Below are positions 1 through 8,394 of a DNA stretch of 60,125 nt, one piece after another. Location of the stretch: NCBI GenBank assembly GCA_011045955.1, contig DSBV01000035.1:1-60125 (forward strand), read 5' to 3'. This DNA comes from Bacteroidales bacterium. GTDB lineage: Bacteria > Bacteroidota > Bacteroidia > Bacteroidales > Tenuifilaceae. Below the pieces are notes generated by a model. It ran no database searches and was not told the DNA's origin. It was given only the letters and a program-made list of their open reading frames with translations. The stretch's first letter is position 1. Every line of letters begins with the position of its first letter. Made by a program: the position numbers and the translations under genes.

Positions 1-270
1 ACAGTTTGTTGCGAACAGAATTAACAGCAGGCCAAGGAAGCGGTATAGCTATAAAAGTCCTATTTTTGTAAAAAACCAATTATTAACAAAGACAAAAGTT
101 GCATTTGTGACTTGAATCTTGCAAATGTTTCACAGATTTTATACGGAATTACACTGTGCAAATCCACACAATCTACGTCATCTGCGTTCCATTCCAATTA
201 CGAACAACAAGTAACGAATTACGGACAACGTTTCCAGCCCCGTAGGGGGTAAGCATTTATAACTCCATTA

Positions 271-350
271 TCATTCCGAGCTAGTTAAGGAATCTCTTTA
301 AAAAAGGGATGAAGGTACAAAGAGATGCTTCGGCTCAGCTCAGCATGACA
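271..350. repeat. MITE-like inverted-repeat element
   Basis: The left end (271-299, starting TCATTCCGAGCT) is an imperfect inverted copy of the right end (about 320-350), whose reverse complement starts TGTCATGCTGAGCTGAGC. Both arms run inward to ATCTCTTT. The middle is about 20 bp and has no ORF. Short ATTCCGAG-type elements of this kind are scattered in intergenic regions of many Bacteroidota. Whether this one was ever mobile cannot be told from one window. Confidence 0.55.
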
Positions 351-375
351 AACTGAGTGAGTGAGCCAATGGTGT

Positions 376-452
376 TGTCATTCCGAGCTTGTCGAGGAAT
401 CTTAAGATAAGAATAAAGGATAAAGAGCCGGCTCCGCAGAACGGGAATGAAC
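376..452. repeat. second ATTCCGAG-type inverted repeat
   Basis: It starts TGTCATTCCGAGCTTGTC. Its right end, reverse-complemented, starts TGTTCATTCCCGTTCTGCGG, so the two ends form an imperfect inverted repeat. It lies 25 bp from the first element. Its inner part (415-429, AAAGGATAAAGAGCC) occurs again inverted at 11023-11037, so the family has at least three members in this window. Confidence 0.5.
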
Positions 453-891
453 ATTTTGTGTTCAGTGCACAGTGTACAGAGAGGTTTCTGGTGTGAAGTG
501 TTTGGCTGGCTATTTATCAGCGTCTATCATTTCAATCAGTGTTTTCTGCGTTCTGTTGAATTTACTGTCAACTAACAACCAACAACTATCAACTAAACCA
601 GTATCAAAGTGTTGCACAGAGCTTGCCCCTTCTTCGCGCGTCTTTTGACGCGTGCGTTATTAGTTCCATTTAAATTCACTAACAACACACATCCATCGCT
701 AATTCTTCCGCAAACGTTTACGGTTGATTATACGAGGTTTTCCTGATGTTTAAAAGGCTTCCGTATTGAAAATTTTTGAAATATTTCTTTAACCCATCGT
801 AAACGATTGAAATGCCACTTTTATACTCCGAAGCCCTTATTTTATAAGGGTTTTAACTTTGTGTTATGTTTTTTTTAAGATTTTTTTACTT

Positions 892-899
892 TAATTTTG
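892..899 (+). promoter_or_regulatory. -7 box of the maltose operon promoter
   Basis: TAATTTTG matches the Bacteroidota sigma-70 -7 consensus TAnnTTTG. No well-spaced -33 TTTG is visible. Transcription from here would begin around base 905 and give a leader of about 20 nt before the ATG at 927. This argues against the upstream in-frame TTG at 897 as the start codon. Confidence 0.55.
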
Positions 900-926
900 G
901 ACACCTTGAAAACTAAAAATAGCTTT

Positions 927-2255
927 ATGGCACAGAAACCTAAACTCAACTTTTGGCAGATTTGGAACCTAAGCTTTGGCTTTTTAGGGGTTCAGGCAGG
1001 TTTTGCCTTGCAAAATGCCAACGTATCACGCATACTATCAAACTATGGTGCCGATTTGCACCACCTCTCGTTTTTCTGGCTGGTAGCACCAATCATGGGG
1101 CTTATAATTCAACCTTGGGTAGGAGCGGCCAGCGATAGAACATGGACCCGCATGGGGCGCCGTAAACCATTCATTTTTGGTGGAGCCATTGCTGCTACAC
1201 TAGGCATGTTCTTCATGCCCAATTCACACATAGCGATAGCCATTTTGCCCCCGGTTATTTTTGGAGCAATAATGTTAGCGTTGATGGATGCCTCGTTCAA
1301 TGTAACATTTCAACCATTCCGTTCTTTGGTGGCCGATATGACCCCCGATGAGCAAACTAATACCGGTTACTCAGTTCAAACGCTGCTTATTAATCTGGGT
1401 GCAGTTATTGGTTCTTTCCTACCTTACGTTCTCACTAATTTACTTGAAGTGGCCAATACGGCTCCCGAGGGACAAGTTCCCCCCTCCGTGGTTTGGTCGT
1501 TTTACATTGGGGGTTCTATTCTGCTGATTTCGGTACTATGGACTGTATTTACTACTAAGGAATACAACCCCGAGGAGTTTAAGCAGTACAACCAATCCGA
1601 AAATACTGTTGTTGAAACTGAGAAAAAAAGTTTCTGGCAAACTTTAACATCAATGCCCGGCGTAATGTGGAAACTCGCCATTGTTCAGTTCTTTTCCTGG
1701 TTTGCATTGTTTGCCATGTGGGTTTATACCACACCTGCCGTTGCCCAACATATCTGGGGTACACCTATTGGTGATTCCTCCTCTCCGGAGTATAACGAAG
1801 CGGCCAACTGGGTGGGTGTTTTGTTTGGTTTATACAGCGTTTTTGCAGCCATTTTTGCCATTTTCCTCGATAAGATAGCTAATCGCTTGGGTAGAGTTAA
1901 AACCTATTCCATTTCGCTTCTTTTGGGCGCGTTAGGCTATTTATCGATGTATGTATTTACCGTGCAGTATGCCCTTATTATTTCCATGGTAGGTGTTGGC
2001 ATTGCCTGGGCTGCCATTCTGGCCATGCCTTACGCAATTCTTGCGCGTTCGCTACCGGCCGATAGAATGGGAGTGTATATGGGCATTTTTAACATAACCG
2101 TGGTAATACCTCAAATTGTTAGTGGTTTGCTGCTTGGCACTATTCTCAAATTTGTTTTCCACGAAAAGGCAATATATATGATAGTTCTTGCAGGTTTATC
2201 AATGCTTTTGGCATCGGCAAGTGCTATTCTTTTTGTGAAGGAAAAAAATGCTTAA
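927..2255 (+). CDS. MFS sugar transporter (SLC45/GPH-like), probable maltose importer
   Basis: This is an inner-membrane major facilitator superfamily protein of 442 residues with about 12 hydrophobic segments. The early motif APIMGLIIQPWVGAASDRTW followed by RMGRRKPFI is the MFS loop 2-3 signature as found in SLC45/sucrose-type and GPH symporters. The ATG at 927 is chosen over the TTG at 897 because a -7 promoter box overlaps that TTG. The gene is first in an operon with beta-phosphoglucomutase (8-bp overlap) and GH65 phosphorylase, which indicates that the substrate is maltose or a related alpha-glucoside taken up unphosphorylated with a cation. The family and role are well supported. The exact substrate is inferred from the neighbours. 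Confidence 0.85.
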   Translation: MAQKPKLNFWQIWNLSFGFLGVQAGFALQNANVSRILSNYGADLHHLSFFWLVAPIMGLIIQPWVGAASDRTWTRMGRRKPFIFGGAIAATLGMFFMPNSHIAIAILPPVIFGAIMLALMDASFNVTFQPFRSLVADMTPDEQTNTGYSVQTLLINLGAVIGSFLPYVLTNLLEVANTAPEGQVPPSVVWSFYIGGSILLISVLWTVFTTKEYNPEEFKQYNQSENTVVETEKKSFWQTLTSMPGVMWKLAIVQFFSWFALFAMWVYTTPAVAQHIWGTPIGDSSSPEYNEAANWVGVLFGLYSVFAAIFAIFLDKIANRLGRVKTYSISLLLGALGYLSMYVFTVQYALIISMVGVGIAWAAILAMPYAILARSLPADRMGVYMGIFNITVVIPQIVSGLLLGTILKFVFHEKAIYMIVLAGLSMLLASASAILFVKEKNA

Positions 2256-2922
2256 CCCGATGAATGACATTAAGGCTTGTATTTTCGACTTGGATGGGGT
2301 AGTGGTCGATACCGCAAAGTATCACTACTTGGCATGGAAACGCCTTGCGCAGGAGCTGGGCTTTGAATTTACCGAACAGCATAACGAACGGCTTAAAGGC
2401 GTTAGCCGCATGCGCTCGCTGGAAATCCTCCTTGAGGTGGGCGGTTTATCGTTCCCCCAAGAGGAAATGGAACGTATGGCAGCCAAAAAGAACGCCTGGT
2501 ATGTGGAGTATATCCAAAAGATGACACCCGACGAAATTCTTCCGGGAGCAAAGGAATTGCTTGAGGACCTTAGGGCTAACGGGGTAAAACTTTCGCTTGG
2601 TTCGGCCAGCAAAAACTCGCCCCTTATCCTTAATCGTATTGGTTTAAAAAACCATTTTGATGCTGTAATCGACGGCAATTTGGTTACCGTAGCCAAACCT
2701 GCACCCGATATTTTCCTTACTGCAGCAAATGCGCTTGGTGTTAATCCGGAGCACTGTGTTGTATTTGAAGATGCTGAAGCTGGTATTGAGGCTGCTATTA
2801 ATGCCGGTATGCGCACTGTTGGAATTGACAATCCGCAAATTCTAAGCCGTGCCAATGTGGTTGTTCCTAATCTTAAAGGTTTTACATATATCAAATTAGT
2901 TGAACTATTTTTAAAAAAGTAA
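2248..2922 (+). CDS. pgmB: beta-phosphoglucomutase
   Basis: It converts beta-D-glucose-1-phosphate to glucose-6-phosphate in the cytoplasm. It is a HAD-superfamily protein of 224 residues, the usual family length. Motif I is FDLDGVVVDT, with nucleophile Asp14 and acid/base Asp16. The helical cap region follows. Motif II is GSASKN (about 115-120), motif III is the Lys of AKPAPDIF, and motif IV is VFEDAEAGIEAA. The start overlaps the transporter gene by 8 bp, suggesting translational coupling; an in-frame ATG at 2260 is an alternative start. The GH65 gene follows after 6 bp. This pairing is the standard arrangement for using the beta-G1P released by maltose phosphorylase. Confidence 0.92.
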   Translation: MLNPMNDIKACIFDLDGVVVDTAKYHYLAWKRLAQELGFEFTEQHNERLKGVSRMRSLEILLEVGGLSFPQEEMERMAAKKNAWYVEYIQKMTPDEILPGAKELLEDLRANGVKLSLGSASKNSPLILNRIGLKNHFDAVIDGNLVTVAKPAPDIFLTAANALGVNPEHCVVFEDAEAGIEAAINAGMRTVGIDNPQILSRANVVVPNLKGFTYIKLVELFLKK

Positions 2923-2928
2923 ATCGAT

Positions 2929-5253
2929 ATGAACCCTTATCTTAAACACGACGAGTGGTGCATCATTGAAGAGGGATTTGTTCCTGAGAATACCCGCGCT
3001 TCAGAAAGTATTTTCAGTATTGGCAATGGTGCAATGGGACAGCGTGCTAACTTCGAAGAAAAATTCACTGGTAGCACTCTCCAGGGTAGTTACATAGGTG
3101 GCATCTACTACCCCGACAAAACCCGGGTGGGCTGGTGGAAAAACGGTTACCCTGAATACTTTGCTAAGGTAATTAACTCTACCAACTGGATTGGTATTAA
3201 CGTGATTTTGAATGGCGAGGAACTTGATCTGGCTAAGTGTAAGGTACAGGATTTCCGTCGAGTTTTGAACATGAAGGAGGGCTACCTTGAACGCTCATTC
3301 ATTGCCGAGATGCAGAATGGCATCAAGTTGGCCGTGAAATCAACCCGCTTCCTTAGCATGGTCAATACCGAACTGGGAGCCATTCGCTACTCGGTTAAAC
3401 CACTTAACTCCGATGCCACAGTTGAACTTCGCCCATACCTCGATGCCGATGTTCACAACGAGGATTCAAACTACGGCGAAAAGTTCTGGGAAGTAGTTGA
3501 CATTAAAGGAACACCCACTTTAAGTTACATTGTAAGCCGCACTAAAAAGCTCGGTTTCCATGTTGGGCATGCCATGCGTAACTTTGTTTACGTTAATGGT
3601 CAACAACAAAATGCTCAGCCTCAGGTAAACGCTTCGTCCATGTATGTCGATAACAGGTTTACCATTAACGCTAAGGCTGGCGATGAGATTGCTCTTTTCA
3701 AGTATGCCGCAGTGATCTCGAGTTTAAATCACGAGAAAGGCAAATTCCCTAAAGTTCTCGAAAAACTTATCGATACTGCCGTATCAAAAGGTTTCGATAA
3801 AATGCTCGAGGAACAACGAAATGCTTGGGCTGAAATTTGGCAGCACAGCGATATCACTATCGAGGGCGATGTGGCTGCCCAACAGGGCATTCGCTTTAAC
3901 ATCTTTCAGCTCAGCCAAACATACACCGGTAAGGACGAACGCTTGAATATTGGCCCCAAAGGCTTTACTGGCGAAAAATATGGTGGTTCAACCTACTGGG
4001 ATACCGAAGCTTACTGTTTACCCTTCTACATGGTTACCCACGGACAAAAGGTGGCCCGTCAGCTTCTGCTATACCGCTACAAGCAGCTTGGTAAGGCAAT
4101 TGAAAATGCCCAGAAACTTGGCTTTACCGATGGTGCAGCCCTTTACCCCATGGTTACCATGAATGGCGAGGAATGCCACAACGAGTGGGAAATTACCTTT
4201 GAGGAGATTCACCGTAATGGTGCCATTGCTTTTGCTATCTACAATTATGTTCGCTACACAGGCGATAAAACTTACTTGGTTGACGTTGGCCTTGAGGTGC
4301 TTATTGCAATTGCTCGTTTCTGGGCTCAGCGCGTTAACTACTCGCAGGAGAAGGGTAAATATGTTATGCTTGGCGTTACGGGCCCCAATGAGTACGAAAA
4401 CAACATTAACAATAACTGGTACACCAACACCATCGCTTGCTGGTGCATGGAGTATGCCGAGGAGGTTGCCAATTATGTTAAATCAACCAACCCAGCAAAG
4501 TACGCAGAATTAGTCAAATCCATCAATTTCGATGAATCAAAGGAAATAGCCAAGTGGCGCGAGATTCGCAATAACATGTTCTTCCCTGTTGATGATAAGT
4601 TAGGCATTTTCCTACAGCAGGAAGGCTATATGGATAAGGAGCAAATCCTTGTGAAGGATCTCGATCCAAAGGAACGCCCGCTTAACCAAAAATGGAGCTG
4701 GGATCGCATTCTACGTTCATGCTTCATTAAGCAGGCAGATGTTCTTCAGGGTCTTTACTTCTTTGAGGATCGATACGATACCGATACCATAAAACGTAAC
4801 TACGAGTTTTACGAAACTCGTACCGTTCACGAGTCATCGCTGTCGCCTTGTGTTCATAGTGTTCTGGCTTCACGCATAGGCAATGTCAATAAGGCCTATG
4901 AGCTATACCTGCGTACTGCCCGCTTAGACCTTGACGATTATAACCGTGAGGTGAAAGAAGGTTTACACATCACAAGTATGGCCGGTACATGGATTTCTAT
5001 TGTAGAAGGATTTGGCGGAATGCGTGTGCGTAACAACATGCTCACTTTTAACCCGCTAATTCCCGATAAATGGAAATCATACAGCTTTAGGGTTTGGTTC
5101 CGCGATAATGTTCTCAAAATTGTGGTAAATAGTTCTCAAATCACTATATATAATGAAAGTGGAAATGCCATAACCTTAAAAGTTTACGGTGCCGATCATT
5201 CTGTGCCCTCATCTGGTTCAGTTAGCGTTCCGGTTCAAAAACAGATTTTCTAA
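2929..5253 (+). CDS. mapA: GH65 glycoside phosphorylase, probable maltose phosphorylase
   Basis: This is a cytoplasmic enzyme of 774 residues, typical for GH65, with an N-terminal beta-sandwich domain, an (alpha/alpha)6 catalytic barrel and a small C-terminal beta domain. The catalytic block GEECHNEWEITFEE lies at residues 413-426 and contains the family general-acid Glu. TVHESSLSPC, near residue 640, belongs to the phosphate-binding region. The reaction is maltose plus phosphate to glucose plus beta-glucose-1-phosphate, which the adjacent pgmB product uses. GH65 also includes trehalose and kojibiose phosphorylases. Maltose is favoured here because two alpha-amylase genes lie just downstream. 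No signal peptide is present. Confidence 0.88.
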   Translation: MNPYLKHDEWCIIEEGFVPENTRASESIFSIGNGAMGQRANFEEKFTGSTLQGSYIGGIYYPDKTRVGWWKNGYPEYFAKVINSTNWIGINVILNGEELDLAKCKVQDFRRVLNMKEGYLERSFIAEMQNGIKLAVKSTRFLSMVNTELGAIRYSVKPLNSDATVELRPYLDADVHNEDSNYGEKFWEVVDIKGTPTLSYIVSRTKKLGFHVGHAMRNFVYVNGQQQNAQPQVNASSMYVDNRFTINAKAGDEIALFKYAAVISSLNHEKGKFPKVLEKLIDTAVSKGFDKMLEEQRNAWAEIWQHSDITIEGDVAAQQGIRFNIFQLSQTYTGKDERLNIGPKGFTGEKYGGSTYWDTEAYCLPFYMVTHGQKVARQLLLYRYKQLGKAIENAQKLGFTDGAALYPMVTMNGEECHNEWEITFEEIHRNGAIAFAIYNYVRYTGDKTYLVDVGLEVLIAIARFWAQRVNYSQEKGKYVMLGVTGPNEYENNINNNWYTNTIACWCMEYAEEVANYVKSTNPAKYAELVKSINFDESKEIAKWREIRNNMFFPVDDKLGIFLQQEGYMDKEQILVKDLDPKERPLNQKWSWDRILRSCFIKQADVLQGLYFFEDRYDTDTIKRNYEFYETRTVHESSLSPCVHSVLASRIGNVNKAYELYLRTARLDLDDYNREVKEGLHITSMAGTWISIVEGFGGMRVRNNMLTFNPLIPDKWKSYSFRVWFRDNVLKIVVNSSQITIYNESGNAITLKVYGADHSVPSSGSVSVPVQKQIF

Positions 5254-5271
5254 GCCTGGAATAAAAAAGAT

Positions 5272-5279
5272 TACCTTTG
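5272..5279 (+). promoter_or_regulatory. -7 box upstream of fba
   Basis: TACCTTTG is a perfect TAnnTTTG box between the GH65 stop and the aldolase start. It would give a leader of about 20 nt. No clear -33 TTTG sits at the expected distance. It suggests that aldolase has its own promoter in addition to any read-through from the maltose operon. Confidence 0.5.
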
Positions 5280-5305
5280 CATTGGATTTATAAAACTACA
5301 CTAAC

Positions 5306-6370
5306 ATGAAACGATTTAAACCAGGCGTAATAACCGGAAAAGAGTTACAGGATCTGTTTGCAATTGCAAAAGCTGAGCATTTTGCTCTTCCGGCTGTAAA
5401 TGTAACCGGAACAAACACAATGAATGCCGTGCTGGAAACTGCTCGCGAGGTGGGCTCACCGGTTATCATTCAGTTCTCAAACAGTGGGGCATCGTTTATT
5501 GCAGGTAAATCGCTAGCCAACGATAACCAACAAGCAAGCATTTTAGGGGCTATTAGTGGCGCCAGGCATGTTCACCTACTCGCTGAAGCCTACGGGGTAC
5601 CAGTTGTGTTGCACACCGATCATGCTGCAAAAAAGTTACTACCCTGGGTTGATGGTTTGCTCGATGCGGGCGAAAGGCATTTTCGCGAAACGGGCAAACC
5701 ATTGTTCAGCTCACACATGCTCGATCTTTCCGAGGAATCGTTACATGAAAATATCGATAACTGCAAGCGTTACCTTGAGCGCATGACCAAAATGGGCATG
5801 ACTCTCGAAATTGAGCTTGGCGTTACTGGTGGCGAAGAGGATGGCGTTGATAATACTGGAGTTGATAGCTCCAAACTTTACACTCAGCCCAATGAGGTAG
5901 CTTACGCTTATGAGGAGCTTATGAAGGTGAGCCCCAATTTCACCATTGCTGCTTCGTTTGGTAATGTGCATGGCGTGTACAAGCCCGGTAATGTGGTTCT
6001 TAATCCAATTATCCTTAAGAATTCGCAGGAGTTGATTAAGAAAAAATTTGCAACTGCCGATAAGCCAGTAAACTTTGTATTCCATGGCGGTAGTGGCTCG
6101 GAAAAGGAAAAGATTGCTGAGGCTATCAGCTATGGTGTTATCAAGATGAACATCGATACCGATTTGCAGTGGGCTTTCTGGGAGGGTATCAAGAACTACT
6201 ATGAGGCCAAAAAGGGCTACCTACAGGGCCAAATAGGAAACCCCGAGGGCGAGGACGCTCCCAATAAGAAGCACTACGATCCTCGCGTTTGGCTTCGTAA
6301 AGGCGAAGAGTCTATCGTTGCCCGCCTGAAGGAAGCTTTTGCCGATCTTAATGCCTTAGGTCGTGGATAA
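5306..6370 (+). CDS. fba: class II fructose-bisphosphate aldolase
   Basis: This glycolytic zinc enzyme interconverts fructose-1,6-bisphosphate with dihydroxyacetone phosphate and glyceraldehyde-3-phosphate. At 354 residues it has the length of the class IIA (E. coli FbaA/yeast) type. Visible motifs are HTDHAAKKLLPW (zinc/catalytic region, about residues 100-112), ELGVTGGEEDGV, FGNVHGVYKPGNV (about 213-226), FHGGSGS (about 260-266) and NIDTDLQWAFWEG. It lies in the alpha-glucan block with its own -7 box upstream and a strong hairpin terminator downstream, so it may be expressed separately from the genes on either side. Confidence 0.95.
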   Translation: MKRFKPGVITGKELQDLFAIAKAEHFALPAVNVTGTNTMNAVLETAREVGSPVIIQFSNSGASFIAGKSLANDNQQASILGAISGARHVHLLAEAYGVPVVLHTDHAAKKLLPWVDGLLDAGERHFRETGKPLFSSHMLDLSEESLHENIDNCKRYLERMTKMGMTLEIELGVTGGEEDGVDNTGVDSSKLYTQPNEVAYAYEELMKVSPNFTIAASFGNVHGVYKPGNVVLNPIILKNSQELIKKKFATADKPVNFVFHGGSGSEKEKIAEAISYGVIKMNIDTDLQWAFWEGIKNYYEAKKGYLQGQIGNPEGEDAPNKKHYDPRVWLRKGEESIVARLKEAFADLNALGRG

Positions 6371-6455
6371 TGAATAGCTTGTTCCATATTCCGGATTTTT
6401 GTCCAACTGGTAGCATAAGTATTCATTTCCCAATAGATATTTATTAGTTTTTTTT

Positions 6456-6495
6456 GGGCTGTTGGGGTTTCCCTGACAGCCCATTTTGTTTTTTC
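6456..6495 (+). terminator. rho-independent terminator after fba
   Basis: The stem GGGCTGT (6456-6462) pairs with ACAGCCC (6476-6482). A GGG/CCC inner stem lies between them, and a T-rich tail (6484-6494) follows. It separates fba from the GH13 gene. Confidence 0.75.
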
Positions 6496-6521
6496 GAAAA
6501 ATTAGTCTAAAATCAATAACC

Positions 6522-8372
6522 ATGAACAAAATCCGTTTATCTTTACTGATGTCCCTAACGCTTATAGCGATGACATCAATTGCTCAAAAACCAATTGAGC
6601 GTATCGAACCACCTTGCTGGTGGGTGGGTATGAAAAACCCCAACCTTCAACTTTTGGTTTACGGGAAAAATATTGCCTCAGCTCAGGTTTCAATCAGCAA
6701 TCCCAATGTCGATTTTTTGGGGGTTGATAAGGTTGAAAACCCTAACTACCTCTTCATTAACCTGGCCATTAAACCCGATGCTAAGCCCGGAATTATCGAT
6801 ATTAAGTTTACCTTTCCCAAAGGCAAACCTGTTACCTATGCTTACGAGCTTAAGGCTCGTCAAAATGGCTCAGCCGAACGTAAAGGCTTTGATAATTCCG
6901 ATGTGGTTTACCTGGTTTACCCCGATAGGTTTTCCAATGGTGATCCAACCAACGATCAGGTAAAAGGTTATACCGATAAGGTTGACCGTAACGAACCTTA
7001 CGCCCGTCATGGCGGTGACATTCAGGGTATTGCTAATCACCTCGATTACTTCAAGCAACTTGGCGTAACCGCCCTTTGGCTTAATCCTGTGCTCGAGAGC
7101 AATCAACCCTCGTGGTCGTACCATGGCTATGCCATCACCGATTTTTACAGGGTCGATCCTCGTTTAGGTAGCAATGAATTTTACAAGGATTTTATTGATA
7201 AGGCTCATGCACAGGGTATAAAGGTGATTAAGGATATGGTCTTCAACCATTGCGGGAGTGAGCACTGGTGGATGAAGGATGTGCCCATGAAGAGCTGGTT
7301 CAACCTTTACCCCGACTACAAACGGACAAACTATCGCATTCCAACCACTTTCGATCCCCATGCATCCGCTGCCGATAGCAGTCTTATGGCCAACGGCTGG
7401 TTCGACGGCCACATGCCCGACCTAAACCAGCGAAATCCATTCCTTGCTAACTACCTCATTCAAAACAGTATCTGGTGGATTGAGTATGCCGGGCTGGATG
7501 GTATCCGCATGGATACCCATCCGTATTGCGATAAGCATTTCATGTCGCGCTGGTGCGCCGCGGTTCAGAATGAATACCCTAACTTTAGCATTGTTGGCGA
7601 AACATGGGTAAACTACCCTGCATGGGTGGCATACTGGCAAAAAGATGCTTACAACCGCGATGGATACAACTCAAACCTTGAAATTGTTATGGATTTCCCG
7701 TTGATGTTTGCCATGCACAAAGCATTCGATGAGCAGGAAGGATGGGATACCGGGTTAGCGCGCCTTTACGAGATTATTGCCCACGATTTTGTTTACCCAA
7801 ATCCCGATAAACTCTTCATCTTTGCCGATAATCATGATATTGGCCGTTTCCACCGCGATTCCTCACAGGCCTTGGGCCGCCTAAAACTTGCCATGGCTTT
7901 CCTGCTTACCACACGTGGTATTCCTCAAATTTACTACGGAACCGAGATATTACTTCCCGGCGACGATGCCAAGGGCCATGGCGATATTCGCCGCGATTTT
8001 CCCGGCGGTTGGGCAACCGACACCAAATCGGCTTTTACTGGTGATGGCAGAACAAAACGGCAAAATGAGATTTGGAACTACATATCAACCATCCTGAACT
8101 GGCGCAAAACGGCTACTGCCATTCATAACGGGAAGTTAACACATTTTATCCCTGAAAATGATGTGTATGTTTACTTCCGCCATAATGCAGAGCAAACCGT
8201 AATGGTTATACTGCATAATGGCTATCAACCTAAGATGCTCTATACTAATCGCTTTGCAGAGTTTCTTGCAAACAAAACCGAAGGGTTCGATATCATTACA
8301 GGAAAAAAACTTGATATCCTTGCAAAAATTCAACTTTCGCCCCGTTCGGCTATGATAATTGAGTTGAACTAA
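6522..8372 (+). CDS. secreted GH13 alpha-amylase/neopullulanase (SusA-like)
   Basis: This is a protein of 616 residues that hydrolyses alpha-1,4 glucans or maltodextrins. The ATG at 6522 opens a clear signal peptide (MNKIRLSLLMSLTLIAMTS, cleavage near IAQ), so the TTG at 6486 is rejected. A cyclomaltodextrinase-type N-terminal beta domain (about 25-125) precedes the GH13 barrel, which begins at VYLVYPDRFSNGD. The catalytic residues are Asp331 (DGIRMD), Glu360 (VGETW) and Asp439 (DNHD). A periplasmic location and SusA/neopullulanase-like activity on maltodextrins are inferred. The second amylase gene follows after 22 bp and is probably co-transcribed. Confidence 0.9.
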   Translation: MNKIRLSLLMSLTLIAMTSIAQKPIERIEPPCWWVGMKNPNLQLLVYGKNIASAQVSISNPNVDFLGVDKVENPNYLFINLAIKPDAKPGIIDIKFTFPKGKPVTYAYELKARQNGSAERKGFDNSDVVYLVYPDRFSNGDPTNDQVKGYTDKVDRNEPYARHGGDIQGIANHLDYFKQLGVTALWLNPVLESNQPSWSYHGYAITDFYRVDPRLGSNEFYKDFIDKAHAQGIKVIKDMVFNHCGSEHWWMKDVPMKSWFNLYPDYKRTNYRIPTTFDPHASAADSSLMANGWFDGHMPDLNQRNPFLANYLIQNSIWWIEYAGLDGIRMDTHPYCDKHFMSRWCAAVQNEYPNFSIVGETWVNYPAWVAYWQKDAYNRDGYNSNLEIVMDFPLMFAMHKAFDEQEGWDTGLARLYEIIAHDFVYPNPDKLFIFADNHDIGRFHRDSSQALGRLKLAMAFLLTTRGIPQIYYGTEILLPGDDAKGHGDIRRDFPGGWATDTKSAFTGDGRTKRQNEIWNYISTILNWRKTATAIHNGKLTHFIPENDVYVYFRHNAEQTVMVILHNGYQPKMLYTNRFAEFLANKTEGFDIITGKKLDILAKIQLSPRSAMIIELN

Positions 8373-8394
8373 ACTTTATTAAAATATTATTTGT

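Larger units (their letters stand above)
1..891. other. gene-free region with degenerate repeats
   Basis: No supportable gene was found in this stretch. It holds two inverted-repeat elements (about 271-350 and 376-452, listed separately), a short hairpin at 637-652 (CGCGTC, TTTT, GACGCG) with no useful T-run, and low-complexity runs of CAACTAACAAC type near 570-598. A TATTTTTG box at 61-68 has no gene behind it. The minus strand of bases 1-42 encodes a hydrophobic stretch ending in Cys, which might be the start of a lipoprotein cut by the window edge, but no start codon is visible. Confidence 0.6.

Noticed and set aside
1-56. Possible minus-strand lipoprotein start with the hydrophobic stretch RFLGLLLILFATNC
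   Set aside because: There is no ATG, GTG or TTG in that frame and a TAG lies just upstream. The window edge cuts the rest. It may be the signal peptide of a gene outside the window, perhaps with another indel, but it cannot be supported.
2325-2894. 189-codon open frame on the minus strand
   Set aside because: It lies entirely opposite pgmB, has no family features, and pgmB is certain.
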